A DNA stretch of 60,831 bases from Lachnotalea sp. AF33-28 (GCF_003477885.1 NZ_QUEE01000020.1:1-60831), one strand, 5' to 3'; counted from the stretch's first letter, positions 17,532 through 26,861 are shown. Numbers and translations: made by a program. The notes: generated by a model from the sequence alone, not told the origin.

Positions 17532-18000
17532 ATGAGTAACACAATGGTTCAAACAATGGAAAGATCCCGTTTATCACTCAAAACACAAACGCTGGCAACC
17601 ATCGTCGCAATCGTCGGCGCAGTCGCGGTTCCCCAGCTTTTCCACGCCATGGGGCGGTATCCGGTCTGGGGACGGCTCTTGGTGAGACCTTCCTGCCCAT
17701 GCACCTGCCGATTATTTTGGTAGGCCTTTTAGCGGGTCCGTATGCCGGACTGGTCTCTGGTGCTCTCGGACCTCTGTGCAGCTTTGCTCTCTCCGATATG
17801 CCGGGCCTTGTCATGCTGCCGTTCATGATGATCGAGCTGGCTGTGTATGCCTTTGGGAATGAGTCGATTCGTATCGCCTCCATCTGGAACAGTGTCGTAA
17901 CAGGGCTTCCCGGCCTCCTCCTGCAGAGGAGCTTGCTGCCGCTTATCGTGTTCTGGGTAAGTGCGTCACCAGCTACGCGACCGTTATGGACGTATCAGTG
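17532..18000 (+). pseudogene. Broken ECF-transporter S component
   Basis: It starts at ATG 17532 after GGGGAAATTG and reads as an ECF-type substrate-binding membrane protein for about 43 residues. A one-base loss near 17652 then shifts the frame, and the homologous reading resumes as GLGTALGETFLPMHLPIILV and GLVSGALGPLCSF. ELAVY is joined to AFGNESIRIAS, where a longer spacer is expected, so a further deletion is likely. After VFWV (about 17955) the sequence becomes unrelated mobile-element DNA. The ligand cannot be told. Confidence 0.65.
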
Positions 18001-18377
18001 ACATGGAGTATGTGATCTATGAACAGCCCCAGGATTTGATTCTGGAAAACATCGAATATGATTTTCTTAAACAGCGGTTTGGAACCTACTGTGAGGATTT
18101 GGAGGAGATCGTGGAGCTGATTGTGGAGACTGTCTGTGCCAAGCGCAAGATCACCCGGATCGCTGGCAGCGACTTTCCCCATGAGGTGGTCCGTTCCCGC
18201 TTTTTAAAACTGGACAGCTCACATATTGAGTTTGTCATGGACAGCTTGAAGAAAAACACCACGGAAATCCGTAATATGAAGCAATATCTGCTGACGGTGC
18301 TGTTCAATGCACCCACCACGATCAACAACCACTACACCTCACAGGTCAATCACGATATGTATGCAGGCGGCTGGTAA
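17945..18377 (+). pseudogene. C-terminal remnant of an integrative-element replication initiator (DUF6017)
   Basis: The frame open from about 17961 reads as the DUF6017 region that ends replication initiator proteins of clostridial conjugative transposons (VELIVETVCAKRKITRIAGS, VVRSRFLKLDSSHIEFVMDS, QYLLTVLFNAPTTINNHYTS). The N-terminal DNA-binding part is missing; the 5' side is joined to the ECF gene tail. This marks a former integrative element whose other genes are gone. Assignment is from motif recall. Confidence 0.65.
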
Positions 18378-18423
18378 ACAGCCGTTTTTGCTGCCCGGAA
18401 AGGCCGGGAGAAAGGATTTTGCC

Positions 18424-18594
18424 ATGAAACGACCTCTTGCTTACATCACAGCTCCTTGGAGTAGCAGACAGTATGAGAATGCAGAGAATGCCGTCAGCTA
18501 CTGCCGCCAGGTGTATGACGCCGGATATTCACCGGTCTGCCCGGTGCTGGTTAAGGAGTGCAACAAGGTAAAGATTTTTTACTGTTTCCTTTAG
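18424..18594 (+). pseudogene. Truncated DUF7768-type protein of an integrative element
   Basis: It starts MKRPLAYITAPWSSRQYENA after GGAAAGGCCGGGAGAAAGGA and continues to CRQVYDAGYSPVCPVL, the start of a nucleoside-deoxyribosyltransferase-like domain commonly found beside the replication gene in conjugative transposons. After residue 44 it turns into unrelated sequence and stops at 57 residues; intact relatives are over 100. It confirms the remnant nature of this junction. Confidence 0.6.
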
Positions 18595-18769
18595 GGCTAC
18601 ATTCGCACATCACGGTAGTACAAAAGGAATAGGAAGATGAAATATATTTGTAGACAAACATTCGGCGTGGTGTTATCTTGGTGGGTGATAGGAATTTTAT
18701 TAGAAAATGAGATGAAAAGAAATTTATTCGAGCTTTTTGCATAAAAAATGCAAAATAAAGCAGTAAATA

Positions 18770-18798
18770 TTGACTTGAGCATTTTTAGCTGTTATAAT
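18770..18798 (+). promoter_or_regulatory. Promoter of the AbiL-like defence operon
   Basis: TTGACT (18770-18775) and TATAAT (18793-18798) with a 17-bp spacer, in a very AT-rich stretch (18595-18800) that holds no gene. A TTTTGCAT/ATGCAAAA hairpin lies just upstream at about 18735-18754. Confidence 0.8.
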
Positions 18799-18841
18799 GG
18801 TTGCTGAAAAGGCGAATACTGAACATAGGAGGTATTCATTT

Positions 18842-20011
18842 ATGTTGATTCAGTTTACAGTTGAAAATCACAGGTCGATAAAGAATAGTGCCGTAATCAG
18901 TTTTGCGGCCTCCAAGGATAAGTCATTTGAAGAATATCTGCTTCATCCTGACGCAAAAAAGACCTTGCTGCCTGCGCTTGCGATTTACGGTGCCAATGCT
19001 GCCGGAAAGAGTAATGTGCTGCACGCGATGATGACAATGAAAGAAATGGTGGTAGGCAATGCAGCGAAGGCATCTAAGGGACAAAAGCTGCCGTGGGAGC
19101 CATTTGGTGGCATGAAGCAACCGACTACCTTTGAGATCGTGTTTATTTATCAAGGGATTCGTTACACTTACGGTTTCTCTTTTGATGCAAAAAAGATTTA
19201 TAAAGAGTATCTTTTTCATTGGCCCAATGGCCGGGAGGCTCTGATTTTTTCCAGAGAAGATGGCGTATTTGAGTTCCGTGAAAATGTCAATGAGCAAATG
19301 ACGCTAAGCAACCGGACACCGGACAATAAGCTTTATCTGGTATCCTCCAATGACTGGAATCTGCCTCAGACGGAAAATGCTTATCAGTGGTTTCTTGAAA
19401 AGTTGACTTTGTTGATGGAAGAAGAACCGGCCACCTCAGAAACCGTTGCTCAGATTGCCAGTGGCGATGATAAAAAGGCACGTATCTTAAAGGAGCTGCT
19501 TCTTGCTGATCTTGGAATCACCGATGTTGCAATCAAGAATAGTTCAGGTAAAGCACCGGTTATTACAACGACACATCGGATCATTAACGAGGATGGGACA
19601 ACAGAATATTTCCAGCTTTTAATGGAGCAGGAGTCTGCCGGTACACAACACTTTTTCACCCGAATTGGGGGATGGTTGCAGGCACTTGAAAATGGCGCAC
19701 TTTTGGTCGTTGATGAAATTGAAGATAGCCTTCATCCCCTCCTGACCAGGCGGTTGATTGAAATGGTGCAGGATAAGACCGTCAATACAAAGGGAGCGCA
19801 GTTAATCTTTACAACACATGATGCAATGCTGCTCGACCTGAACTTTTTCCGCAGGGATCAGATTTGGTTTGCAGAAAAGAATGATAAGACTTGTGCAACA
19901 GAGCTTTACTCATTGGCTTCTTTCTCACCAAGAAAAGGAGAAAATGTGCGTAAGGGGTATCTCCAGGGGCGCTTTGGTGCGATTCCTTTTATTGGAGGTG
20001 ACGCCGGATGA
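18842..20011 (+). CDS. AAA ATPase of an AbiL/RloA-type defence system
   Basis: A 389-residue ABC/SMC-like AAA ATPase. Walker A is AIYGANAAGKSN (about residue 50), the signature region QESAGTQHF, Walker B GALLVVDEIEDSLHP and the switch His in IFTTHD. I choose ATG 18842, which follows AGGAGG; an upstream in-frame ATG at 18797 falls on the promoter -10. The stop overlaps the start of the RloB-like gene by 4 bp (ATGA), so both are translated together. AbiLi/AbiLii pairs abort phage infection in lactococci; the ATPase is thought to sense or control and the Toprim partner to act. The function here is by family. Confidence 0.85.
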   Translation: MLIQFTVENHRSIKNSAVISFAASKDKSFEEYLLHPDAKKTLLPALAIYGANAAGKSNVLHAMMTMKEMVVGNAAKASKGQKLPWEPFGGMKQPTTFEIVFIYQGIRYTYGFSFDAKKIYKEYLFHWPNGREALIFSREDGVFEFRENVNEQMTLSNRTPDNKLYLVSSNDWNLPQTENAYQWFLEKLTLLMEEEPATSETVAQIASGDDKKARILKELLLADLGITDVAIKNSSGKAPVITTTHRIINEDGTTEYFQLLMEQESAGTQHFFTRIGGWLQALENGALLVVDEIEDSLHPLLTRRLIEMVQDKTVNTKGAQLIFTTHDAMLLDLNFFRRDQIWFAEKNDKTCATELYSLASFSPRKGENVRKGYLQGRFGAIPFIGGDAG

Positions 20012-20637
20012 GTAAGATGAGAAAAGAGTATAATCCAAATAAAGTCGCACGGCGTAAGCGTAAACCGATCATCTATATCATCTGTGAAGGAAAGGAAACA
20101 GAAACGCTTTATTTCAAACATTTTCGTTCACGGAATTGTCTGGTGGATATTATACCGATCTCATCAAAGCACAAAGCAGCTGAGCATTTGGTGAAACACG
20201 CAAAATCTTTGATTTCTCAAGCGGACTATTATCCCAAAGACGGAGATCAGCTTTGGTGTGTATTTGACTGCGATGATAATAGAGATTCGGAGCTTCAGGC
20301 GGCAGTTTTGTATGCAGAGAAGCACGGGTATAAAATCGCATATTCCAATCCGGCCTTTGAATATTGGTATTTGCTCCATTTTGAGAAACGGAATGGATAT
20401 TTGAAGGATTCTGCTGCGGTAATCGACATCTTAAAGAGCAAAGGGTATCTGGAGAATTACGGAAAAAGTGTGGATGTTTTTGAAGAATTGCAGGGACATC
20501 AGGCCAAGGCCATTCAATACGCAAAAGAACGGGTGGAGCGATTAAGCAGGGATCAAGTTGCTGTGATTTGCCGCGACAGCAATCCGGTAACAACGGTCTA
20601 TGAACTGGTTGAGTTCTTGAATAGTCAGAGAACATAA
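20008..20637 (+). CDS. RloB/AbiLii-like Toprim nuclease-type protein
   Basis: A 209-residue protein of the RloB family. Toprim-type acidic positions are visible in IICEGKETETLYF (Glu) and CVFDCDDN (Asp-x-Asp), and the family motif NPAFEYWYLLHF follows. It is basic at the N-terminus (NKVARRKRKP). The start codon overlaps the ATPase stop. It is predicted to be the effector that cuts or modifies nucleic acid in the AbiL system; the target is not known. Downstream hairpins probably end the operon. Confidence 0.85.
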   Translation: MSKMRKEYNPNKVARRKRKPIIYIICEGKETETLYFKHFRSRNCLVDIIPISSKHKAAEHLVKHAKSLISQADYYPKDGDQLWCVFDCDDNRDSELQAAVLYAEKHGYKIAYSNPAFEYWYLLHFEKRNGYLKDSAAVIDILKSKGYLENYGKSVDVFEELQGHQAKAIQYAKERVERLSRDQVAVICRDSNPVTTVYELVEFLNSQRT

Positions 20638-21030
20638 ATTACTTTAATAGTATATTATGGAAGGAAGCTGTCCCTTCAGCGATTGAAATTCGTTGAGTGG
20701 CAGCTTTCTTATTACAGTATAAGGTCTTTCATAAGGCTGCGAAAATGCCAGACAGTGACTGGCATTTTAATTTAGCAGACGCTGTCTGTTAAATTGAGGA
20801 AAGAAAACCTGATTTTTTCGGAATTTACTTTTGAACTAATATGGATTATGATATTAGTGCGAAACCGTATCAAGATGGTTCAAAAACCCCGGAAAATCAA
20901 GGCTTAATAGTGACAAGTAACTATTTGGCTACGAACAGGGACAGAAAAACGGCGTGACCGAAAGGTCACGCCGTTTTTCTGCGTCCGTAGATTGATGCAG
21001 ATTGATTCTGCAATACCCACAATTTAAAAA
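20638..21030. other. Hairpin-rich spacer after the defence operon
   Basis: No gene is seen. Three stems are visible. AAGCTG/CAGCTT arms lie at about 20664-20708. AAAATGCCAG (20742-20751) pairs perfectly with CTGGCATTTT (20759-20768), followed directly by AATTTAGCAGAC/GTCTGTTAAATT (20769-20795). A 17-bp perfect stem with GAAA loop spans 20943-20980. A stretch at 20870-20900 resembles the spacer at 8105-8125 (CAAAAACC, CGGAA). Confidence 0.6.
20943..20982 (+). terminator. Strong terminator, GAAA tetraloop
   Basis: Perfect 17-bp arms, 20943-20959 and 20964-20980, closed by GAAA at 20960-20963. The stem has a GC-rich upper part (CGGCGTGACC) and a T-rich 3' end. Confidence 0.85.
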
Positions 21031-21078
21031 TTGACAAACCGGTCTGAAAATGCTATCCTAATTAAGACTGATCGGTCT
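21031..21078 (+). promoter_or_regulatory. Promoter and operator of tetR-antiporter operon
   Basis: TTGACA (21031-21036) and TATCCT (21054-21059), spacer 17 bp. ACCGGTCTG within the spacer and AGACTGATCGGTCT (21065-21078, imperfect palindrome) downstream of -10 share the CGGTCT core, a layout expected for TetR self-repression. Confidence 0.65.
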
Positions 21079-21103
21079 GATTAATGACATGAAGGGAGAT
21101 TCA

Positions 21104-21718
21104 ATGAAACGAGAAGAAAAATCAGAGCTTACAAGGGAACGAATTCTTCAGGCAGCTATAGAAGAATTTGGAACGAATGGGTATGACGCTTCAGCGTTGA
21201 ACACAATATGCAGCAAAAATGGAATTTCCAAAGGCTTAATTTATTATAATTTTGTCGATAAAGATGACCTTTATTTGGCATGTGTTTCTCGATGTTTTTC
21301 CAAAGTAACTGAATTTTTGGAAGCACAGGATGTTCAAGATGATTTGGAAAAATATATGACTATGAGGTTTCAATATTTTTCGGAGCATCCTCATCATTCC
21401 AGAATCTTCTTTGAGGCCATGTTGCAGCCTCCCCAGGCACTAAGAGAAAAGATTCGAGAGCTGAGGAAAAATTTTGATTCGTTCAATCGTGGAATCTATC
21501 AAGTGGCATTATCAAAAATGAAAATGCGTGAAGGTGTAACAGAAAAAGATGCAGTTGATTATTTTGAAATCCTGCATGAGATGTTCAATGGGTATTTCGG
21601 CAGTCCAGCGTATGCAGGTAAAGATTTTGAGAATTTAGTGACTGACCATGAAAAATGGCTGTCCAAAATGCTGAATTTTATGTTATATGGTTTAGTAGAG
21701 GGGAGAATAGATAAATGA
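21104..21718 (+). CDS. TetR-family transcriptional regulator
   Basis: A 204-residue TetR regulator. The N-terminal helix-turn-helix is clear (ILQAAIEEFGTNGYDASALN, then ICSKNGISKGLIYYNFVDKD). The C-terminal ligand domain is divergent. ATG 21104 is chosen because GAAGGGAG lies just before it; an ATG at 21089 lies upstream of that site. The stop overlaps the start of the antiporter gene by 4 bp, so the regulator and transporter form one operon. It probably represses its own promoter and is released by the antiporter's inducing stress or substrate. Confidence 0.9.
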   Translation: MKREEKSELTRERILQAAIEEFGTNGYDASALNTICSKNGISKGLIYYNFVDKDDLYLACVSRCFSKVTEFLEAQDVQDDLEKYMTMRFQYFSEHPHHSRIFFEAMLQPPQALREKIRELRKNFDSFNRGIYQVALSKMKMREGVTEKDAVDYFEILHEMFNGYFGSPAYAGKDFENLVTDHEKWLSKMLNFMLYGLVEGRIDK

Positions 21719-22983
21719 CAGTGGCAGTATTAATTTTGCGGCTTTTAGCTGCAATCGTTTTGGCTTTTATTGCTGGTAAACTGGTTTCTAAATTGAAGTT
21801 ACCTTCCATTCTTGGATGGTTGATTGCCGGTATGATTTTAGGTCCGCATGCGGTTTCCCTGGTTAATCAGGAACTTTTGGACACCGTGTGGTATCAGAGT
21901 ATCATGCATATTCTGGAATGTGGTGTTGGTTTAATGATTGGTACCGAGCTCGTTTGGAATAAAATTAAAAAGTCTGGACGAGCGATAGTTATCACAACAT
22001 TAACCCAGTCTTTGGGTACTTTCTTAATTGTGTCACTGGTATTCGGCATCGTGTTCTGGCTTTCCGATATCCCTCTGTATTTGGCGTTCCTGTTTGGCGG
22101 CATTGCTTTGGCAACAGCTCCGGCTCCGGCCCTGTCCATTGTAAGGGAATTTAAAACAAAGGGGCCGGTTACCTCGACTTTGATCCCCATGGCAGCACTG
22201 GATGACATCGTTGGCTGTATTGTGTTCTTCAGTACAATTGCTATTGTGGCAGGCAATTTATCTGCTGGAGATCTGCCGGCATATATGATTGCACTGGTGG
22301 TGCTTTTGCCTTTGATCATTGGCGTAGTTACCGGTTTGCTGGCGGGCGTTGTTCTGAAAAAGGAGAGAAACACACCGGCTACATTAGCACTGCTTGGTAT
22401 CACAATTCTGATAGCTTCGGGCGTTGGGTTCCTGTGCAATAGTTTGCTGCCTCGACCGGTGCTAAACTTCATGCTGATTGGTATGGCTTTTTCCGCCACT
22501 TTCTCGAATATGATCTCAGAAAAACGTCTGGAACAGATCATGAAAGGTTTCAACCCAATTCTTGGTGTGGCGATGATAATTGTCATCTTGAATTTGGGCG
22601 CACCGTTGGATTATCATTTGATTCTCGGAGCTGGATTGTATACAGCGGTATATATTCTCTCCCGTGCATGTGGTAAATATTTTGGCGCTTTTTTCGGTGC
22701 GGCAGTTACCAAATCCCCGAAAACCGTTCGTAATTTTCTTGGATTCACTTTGTTACCTCATTCCGGCGTATCCTTGGTCTTTACTGGCATTGCAGTAGGT
22801 GTTTTAAGTACTCCTGCTCCGGAATGTGCCCAAATTATTCAGGGAACAATTGCTGCGGCTGCTGTTATTAATGAAATCATTGCGTTTGTTATGGCTAAAA
22901 AAGGCTTTGAGTGGGCAGGTGAATTTAATAAGGACGATGAAACTGTCAAAGATGAAGTACAGATACAGTCTGCAGCTTCGTAA
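21715..22983 (+). CDS. Cation/proton antiporter (CPA2-type)
   Basis: A 422-residue membrane protein with about 12-13 hydrophobic helices and the features of monovalent cation:proton antiporters: LPSILGWLIAGMILGPHAV near the N-terminus, APAPALSIVREF, and the acidic pair region MAALDDIVGCIVFFS, where the two Asp would bind the exchanged ions. There is no C-terminal TrkA/RCK domain. It is translationally coupled to the TetR gene. Likely role: pH or Na+/K+ homeostasis or efflux of a toxic compound. It faces the ABC genes tail to tail. Confidence 0.85.
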   Translation: MTVAVLILRLLAAIVLAFIAGKLVSKLKLPSILGWLIAGMILGPHAVSLVNQELLDTVWYQSIMHILECGVGLMIGTELVWNKIKKSGRAIVITTLTQSLGTFLIVSLVFGIVFWLSDIPLYLAFLFGGIALATAPAPALSIVREFKTKGPVTSTLIPMAALDDIVGCIVFFSTIAIVAGNLSAGDLPAYMIALVVLLPLIIGVVTGLLAGVVLKKERNTPATLALLGITILIASGVGFLCNSLLPRPVLNFMLIGMAFSATFSNMISEKRLEQIMKGFNPILGVAMIIVILNLGAPLDYHLILGAGLYTAVYILSRACGKYFGAFFGAAVTKSPKTVRNFLGFTLLPHSGVSLVFTGIAVGVLSTPAPECAQIIQGTIAAAAVINEIIAFVMAKKGFEWAGEFNKDDETVKDEVQIQSAAS

Positions 22984-23072
22984 CCAACTATCACGATTAG
23001 TCGTCAGCATGGTGCGGAGGACATATGATGGGAAAAATTGGCAGAAGAGCTGTCATTCCGTTGCAGCAGTAT

Positions 23073-24866
23073 TCACCCGTGCTTCAGCGCTTCTGCCGGT
23101 TCTGTGCGGATCAGCTTTGCGCTTGCCAACGTGCTGATGGCAATAATAACGGCAAAGCTTCCACCGATACACAGAAGGACTTGTGCTATGCCAAGTGCGA
23201 GCGGAAAATCCAGCAGACGGCAGGCAAAAGCGGAAATTGCCAGCAGAACGCCGCTGACCAGAGCGGAGAACGCAGAGAGATACAAGTTTTCCCATCGAAT
23301 CATGCCACTTAGATAACTGGCCTTGAAACCCAGTGCGGACAGGAGTCCCAACTCCTGATAGCGGGTATTTTGCAGTTTGAACAGCAGTACAACACACAGG
23401 AACAGAGCCAGAAACAGGGTCAGAACCGAGATGATGGTAAAAAGCTGTTCCAGGCTGCGGAAGGACTGCTGGAAGGCATAGACCTCAGCGGCGGCATTTT
23501 TGGCAGAAATGCCACGCAGCTGTAGCGTATTACTCACTGACACGACATCTTCAAAGGATTTCACATCATAGTTGATGGAGTAGTTGTCCTGTTTTGGCAA
23601 CCCTTGATAAAGCAGCTGTTCAACATCGGAGCTGACAAAGAAATCATCATACCCGGCGTTATAAATGCCGCTGATTGTCAAGCTGTAATCTTTATCATTT
23701 GCGGAAAGGATTACAGTCTGTCCCAACAGGCTTTGAATGTCTGCCGTAAATTTCTTGGCAAGGCTGGGAGTAATAGCAATCTCATTTTCTCCCTTACGGG
23801 GCATAGTGCCGTAGGACAGAGCCTCACCGGACTTGGGCATGGGCAGTTTTTCAGACAGCGGTTCAGCATGAGCGTTAAAGGTAAGAATCAGATTTTCTAG
23901 TTTGTACTGGTAATAGGCATCTTCAATCCTTTCATCGTTCTGCAAAAACTCCAAAACAGTTCCATCGTCCACACCTTTAATGTAGCCGTTATTGAAAGCA
24001 GTATTTTTTGCCTGAAAGCTCTTGATCTCACGCTCCATCACATTTCCAAATGAGAGAGAGAACAGAAATGCAAGGAGTCCGATAGAGATAGCAAGAGATG
24101 CCGTCAAATACCGTTTCAGATGCACTTTGAAATTCTGACCCGCCCGTTTTCTGGGAACCGCAGTTCCAGACTTGATTGGTGCGTCAGCGGGATGTTCTAA
24201 GCGATCTATGGCCGTCCGTTTTGCTGCGATCTTTTTGTCTTGAATATGCAGAACCTCATCGGCAAATTCGCAGACCTTTGAGTCATGGGTAATCACGATG
24301 ACCAAGCGATCTGCCGACAATTCCTTCAGTAATGCCATAATCTCATTAGAGGTAGTTCTGTCCAACGCTCCGGTAGGTTCGTCCGCTAAAATGAGCTGGG
24401 GATCACCCATCAGAGCTCGGGCAATCGCCACTCGCTGCTTTTGACCTCCGGAGAGGGTTTCAACACTTTGGCCAGCTTTCTCTGCCATTCCAAGGCGAGA
24501 CAGAAGTTCACGGGCTGTCTGCTCGCTGTCCTCCTGACTCTGGGCGTTTAGTTCAGCAGGTGTTAGTACATTTTCAAGCACAGAAAATCCCGGCAGAAGA
24601 TGATAATTCTGAAATACAAATCCAACCTGATCACGGCGGTAGGCACAAAGGCCATCGGCATTCATCCGAGACAGGTTTTCTCCACATGCGTGAATGGTGC
24701 CCTCATATTCACTGTCAAATCCGGCAATCAGATTCAGCAACGTACTTTTTCCGCTGCCGGAAGGCCCCAGCAGGCACACGAGACCATGGCCGGGAAACTC
24801 GTAGCTGGCATCTTCCAGTATGACCGTCTCACCAAAGTGTTTTGTAACATGCTCAATTCTCAACAT
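23073..24866 (-). CDS. ABC exporter half, ATPase fused to FtsX-type permease (second gene)
   Basis: A 597-residue fusion. Residues 1-220 are an ABC ATPase with Walker A LGPSGSGKST, signature LSGGQKQRVA and Walker B LILADEPTGAL. The remainder is a MacB/FtsX-type permease: one helix near residue 260 (SLAISIGLLAFLFSLSF), a large extracytoplasmic domain of about 200 residues and three C-terminal helices. The start at 24866 has GGGGGA upstream and lies 1 bp from the previous stop. The two fusion proteins probably form a heterodimer. Likely role: peptide antibiotic resistance or envelope maintenance, set by the divergent two-component system. Confidence 0.85.
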   Translation of the reverse strand: MLRIEHVTKHFGETVILEDASYEFPGHGLVCLLGPSGSGKSTLLNLIAGFDSEYEGTIHACGENLSRMNADGLCAYRRDQVGFVFQNYHLLPGFSVLENVLTPAELNAQSQEDSEQTARELLSRLGMAEKAGQSVETLSGGQKQRVAIARALMGDPQLILADEPTGALDRTTSNEIMALLKELSADRLVIVITHDSKVCEFADEVLHIQDKKIAAKRTAIDRLEHPADAPIKSGTAVPRKRAGQNFKVHLKRYLTASLAISIGLLAFLFSLSFGNVMEREIKSFQAKNTAFNNGYIKGVDDGTVLEFLQNDERIEDAYYQYKLENLILTFNAHAEPLSEKLPMPKSGEALSYGTMPRKGENEIAITPSLAKKFTADIQSLLGQTVILSANDKDYSLTISGIYNAGYDDFFVSSDVEQLLYQGLPKQDNYSINYDVKSFEDVVSVSNTLQLRGISAKNAAAEVYAFQQSFRSLEQLFTIISVLTLFLALFLCVVLLFKLQNTRYQELGLLSALGFKASYLSGMIRWENLYLSAFSALVSGVLLAISAFACRLLDFPLALGIAQVLLCIGGSFAVIIAISTLASAKLIRTEPAEALKHG

Positions 24867-24867
24867 T

Positions 24868-26814
24868 TTATCGATCCCCCGTTCGCAGACAGTTTTGTGG
24901 TTTAACGGTGTGTGCAATCACGGCTGTGACGGCAAGGGATATAAGGCCCAGCAGGAAGCACAGCAGTACACCAATTCCCAGCAGCTTTGCAGACAAAATA
25001 TCCGCAGACCAAAGAGCAGCGGTACACAGATTCAGCAATGGAGATGCCGTCAGGAACAGAATCGCCGCCATAGAAGATTGGAGAAGACTCTCAGCTCCCA
25101 CCATTCCTGCCAAATGTACAGATGCAAAACCACTGGCTTTTTCGATTGCAAACTCCCTGCGGCGTAAGACACCGGTGAGAACTGCCCCAGTCAATACCAC
25201 AACCAGCGCAAGCAACCCTATGACCCACATGGCGGTACCGGACTGATGGGCGGTCTGCTGATTCATCCGCACCATGTCTTCAATCAACTCAAAACGGCCA
25301 AGAGGAACAATGCCCTCTGCGTTCAGCTCATCCTTCACAGAGATCACATCGGCAGGTGTCTTGCAACGAATGTAGAAGTTACCGGGCTGAGCTTCCATAT
25401 CAGCCTCCTCACGCATGGAGGCCAGGGCAGCGGGACTGAAGAAAAATGAATCTCCTATAGGGGTTTCATAGATCTGTCCACCGTATTCGGTAATCATGGT
25501 GCTGTCCACCACGCCTACCACAGTTACGGAACAGGATAAGGGTGTTTCTACCGGCTGACCACTTTCCCAGTTAAATACAGTGCCGGAGAATTCAATTTCT
25601 TTGCCCAAAATTTCCTCATTGGTCATACCGATGTTCTTTACGAACACCTCCGGCACAGCAATTTCCAGACGATCGCCCATGGGCAGCTGACCGGCTGCAA
25701 GTTTGCGGAATACAGGAGCATTATTGGTGGTTTCCACTTTGTAGGATTGACCGTCCAATCCAATCCGGATATTGCCAAACGCCTGGGCAAAGAGTACATG
25801 TTCCACACGTTCGTCCTCCCGGTATCGTTCGAAGAGACCGTCCAAATTTTGACTTACATCCGCTTTGGGACCATCCAGTTCCTCGCCGTTGGAACCACCT
25901 GCGCTCATGAAACTGCTGTACAGACTGATGTCCAGCAGACTTTCTCCATAGGATGCAAACAGTTCGTCAAAAACGGAATCACCGCTGCCTGTGATGGCAC
26001 CGCTGACCGAGGTCAGCAGTAAAACAGATGCTGCGATGAGAGACAAAACCGATGCAACCGTCCTTCCAGTCTGACGACGGAAGGAAGTATAAGCCAGCCT
26101 GAATGCTCCTTTGCCATTCAGATGAGATTTGCTGGAGACAGAAACCGGCTTTACTTTCTGGATAACTTTCTCAGGCTGGGAAATAAGCTCTCCTTTATCC
26201 AACTCATAGACCTTATCACCCTTCCCGATGAGAGAAACGTCATGGGTGACCACGATAACAGTGCATTTTTTAGAAAGCTTACGCAGGATTGCCATGATCT
26301 CTTTGGCCGTTCCCTGATCCAATGCGCTGGTGGGCTCATCAGCCAGAATGACCTTGGGGTCTTTCATCAGTTCCCGGGCGATGGCTACCCGCTGTTTCTG
26401 ACCGCCGGAGAGTTTGCCTGCCTTCTGATTTGCCAGAGCGTCGATTCCCAGCTCCCGCAGGGTACGTATTGCCCGTTTTTCATCCAAATCATCCTTCAGA
26501 TATCGTGGAAGGAGAACATTTTCCAGCACCGTCCGGTCATCCAGAAGGTTAAAATCCTGCCACACAAATCCGAACACATTGTTGTACAATGCGCTCTTTT
26601 CTGCGTCTGGCATTGTTTTCATACTGTTTCCTTGAAAGAAAACTTCTCCTTCAAACTCAGGTTCCATACCGCTGATGATCTTCAGCAGAGTGGTTTTGCC
26701 GCTTCCGGAGGAACCCACCAAAAAGTTTAATCCCTCACCGATTTCAGAGGTGACATTTCGCAGAGCATAATCCGCTCCAAATTTCTTTGTAATATTGTGT
26801 AATTCAAACATCAT
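24868..26814 (-). CDS. ABC exporter half, ATPase fused to FtsX-type permease (first gene)
   Basis: A 648-residue fusion of the same layout as its neighbour: ATPase domain (Walker A VGSSGSGKTT, signature LSGGQKQRVA, Walker B VILADEPTSAL, switch VVTHD), a helix near residue 265, a large extracytoplasmic domain and three terminal helices. The start is ATG 26814 or the adjacent ATG 26811 (AGCGGGG upstream). It is the first gene of the minus-strand operon and is transcribed away from the response regulator. The shared intergenic dyad is the likely control site. Confidence 0.85.
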   Translation of the reverse strand: MMFELHNITKKFGADYALRNVTSEIGEGLNFLVGSSGSGKTTLLKIISGMEPEFEGEVFFQGNSMKTMPDAEKSALYNNVFGFVWQDFNLLDDRTVLENVLLPRYLKDDLDEKRAIRTLRELGIDALANQKAGKLSGGQKQRVAIARELMKDPKVILADEPTSALDQGTAKEIMAILRKLSKKCTVIVVTHDVSLIGKGDKVYELDKGELISQPEKVIQKVKPVSVSSKSHLNGKGAFRLAYTSFRRQTGRTVASVLSLIAASVLLLTSVSGAITGSGDSVFDELFASYGESLLDISLYSSFMSAGGSNGEELDGPKADVSQNLDGLFERYREDERVEHVLFAQAFGNIRIGLDGQSYKVETTNNAPVFRKLAAGQLPMGDRLEIAVPEVFVKNIGMTNEEILGKEIEFSGTVFNWESGQPVETPLSCSVTVVGVVDSTMITEYGGQIYETPIGDSFFFSPAALASMREEADMEAQPGNFYIRCKTPADVISVKDELNAEGIVPLGRFELIEDMVRMNQQTAHQSGTAMWVIGLLALVVVLTGAVLTGVLRRREFAIEKASGFASVHLAGMVGAESLLQSSMAAILFLTASPLLNLCTAALWSADILSAKLLGIGVLLCFLLGLISLAVTAVIAHTVKPQNCLRTGDR

Positions 26815-26861
26815 AAATACCCCGCTATTTTTCATGATGGGGCTATTGTATCAGAACGGAG

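Noticed and set aside
8105..20900. Matching attachment sites (CAAAAACC, CGGAA) at both ends of the island
   Set aside because: The shared string is short and partly belongs to terminator stems, and no integrase gene is present, so att sites cannot be claimed.
21894..22586. A 230-codon minus-strand frame inside the antiporter gene
   Set aside because: It is a shadow of the coding strand; the antiporter has continuous membrane helices and is coupled to tetR.
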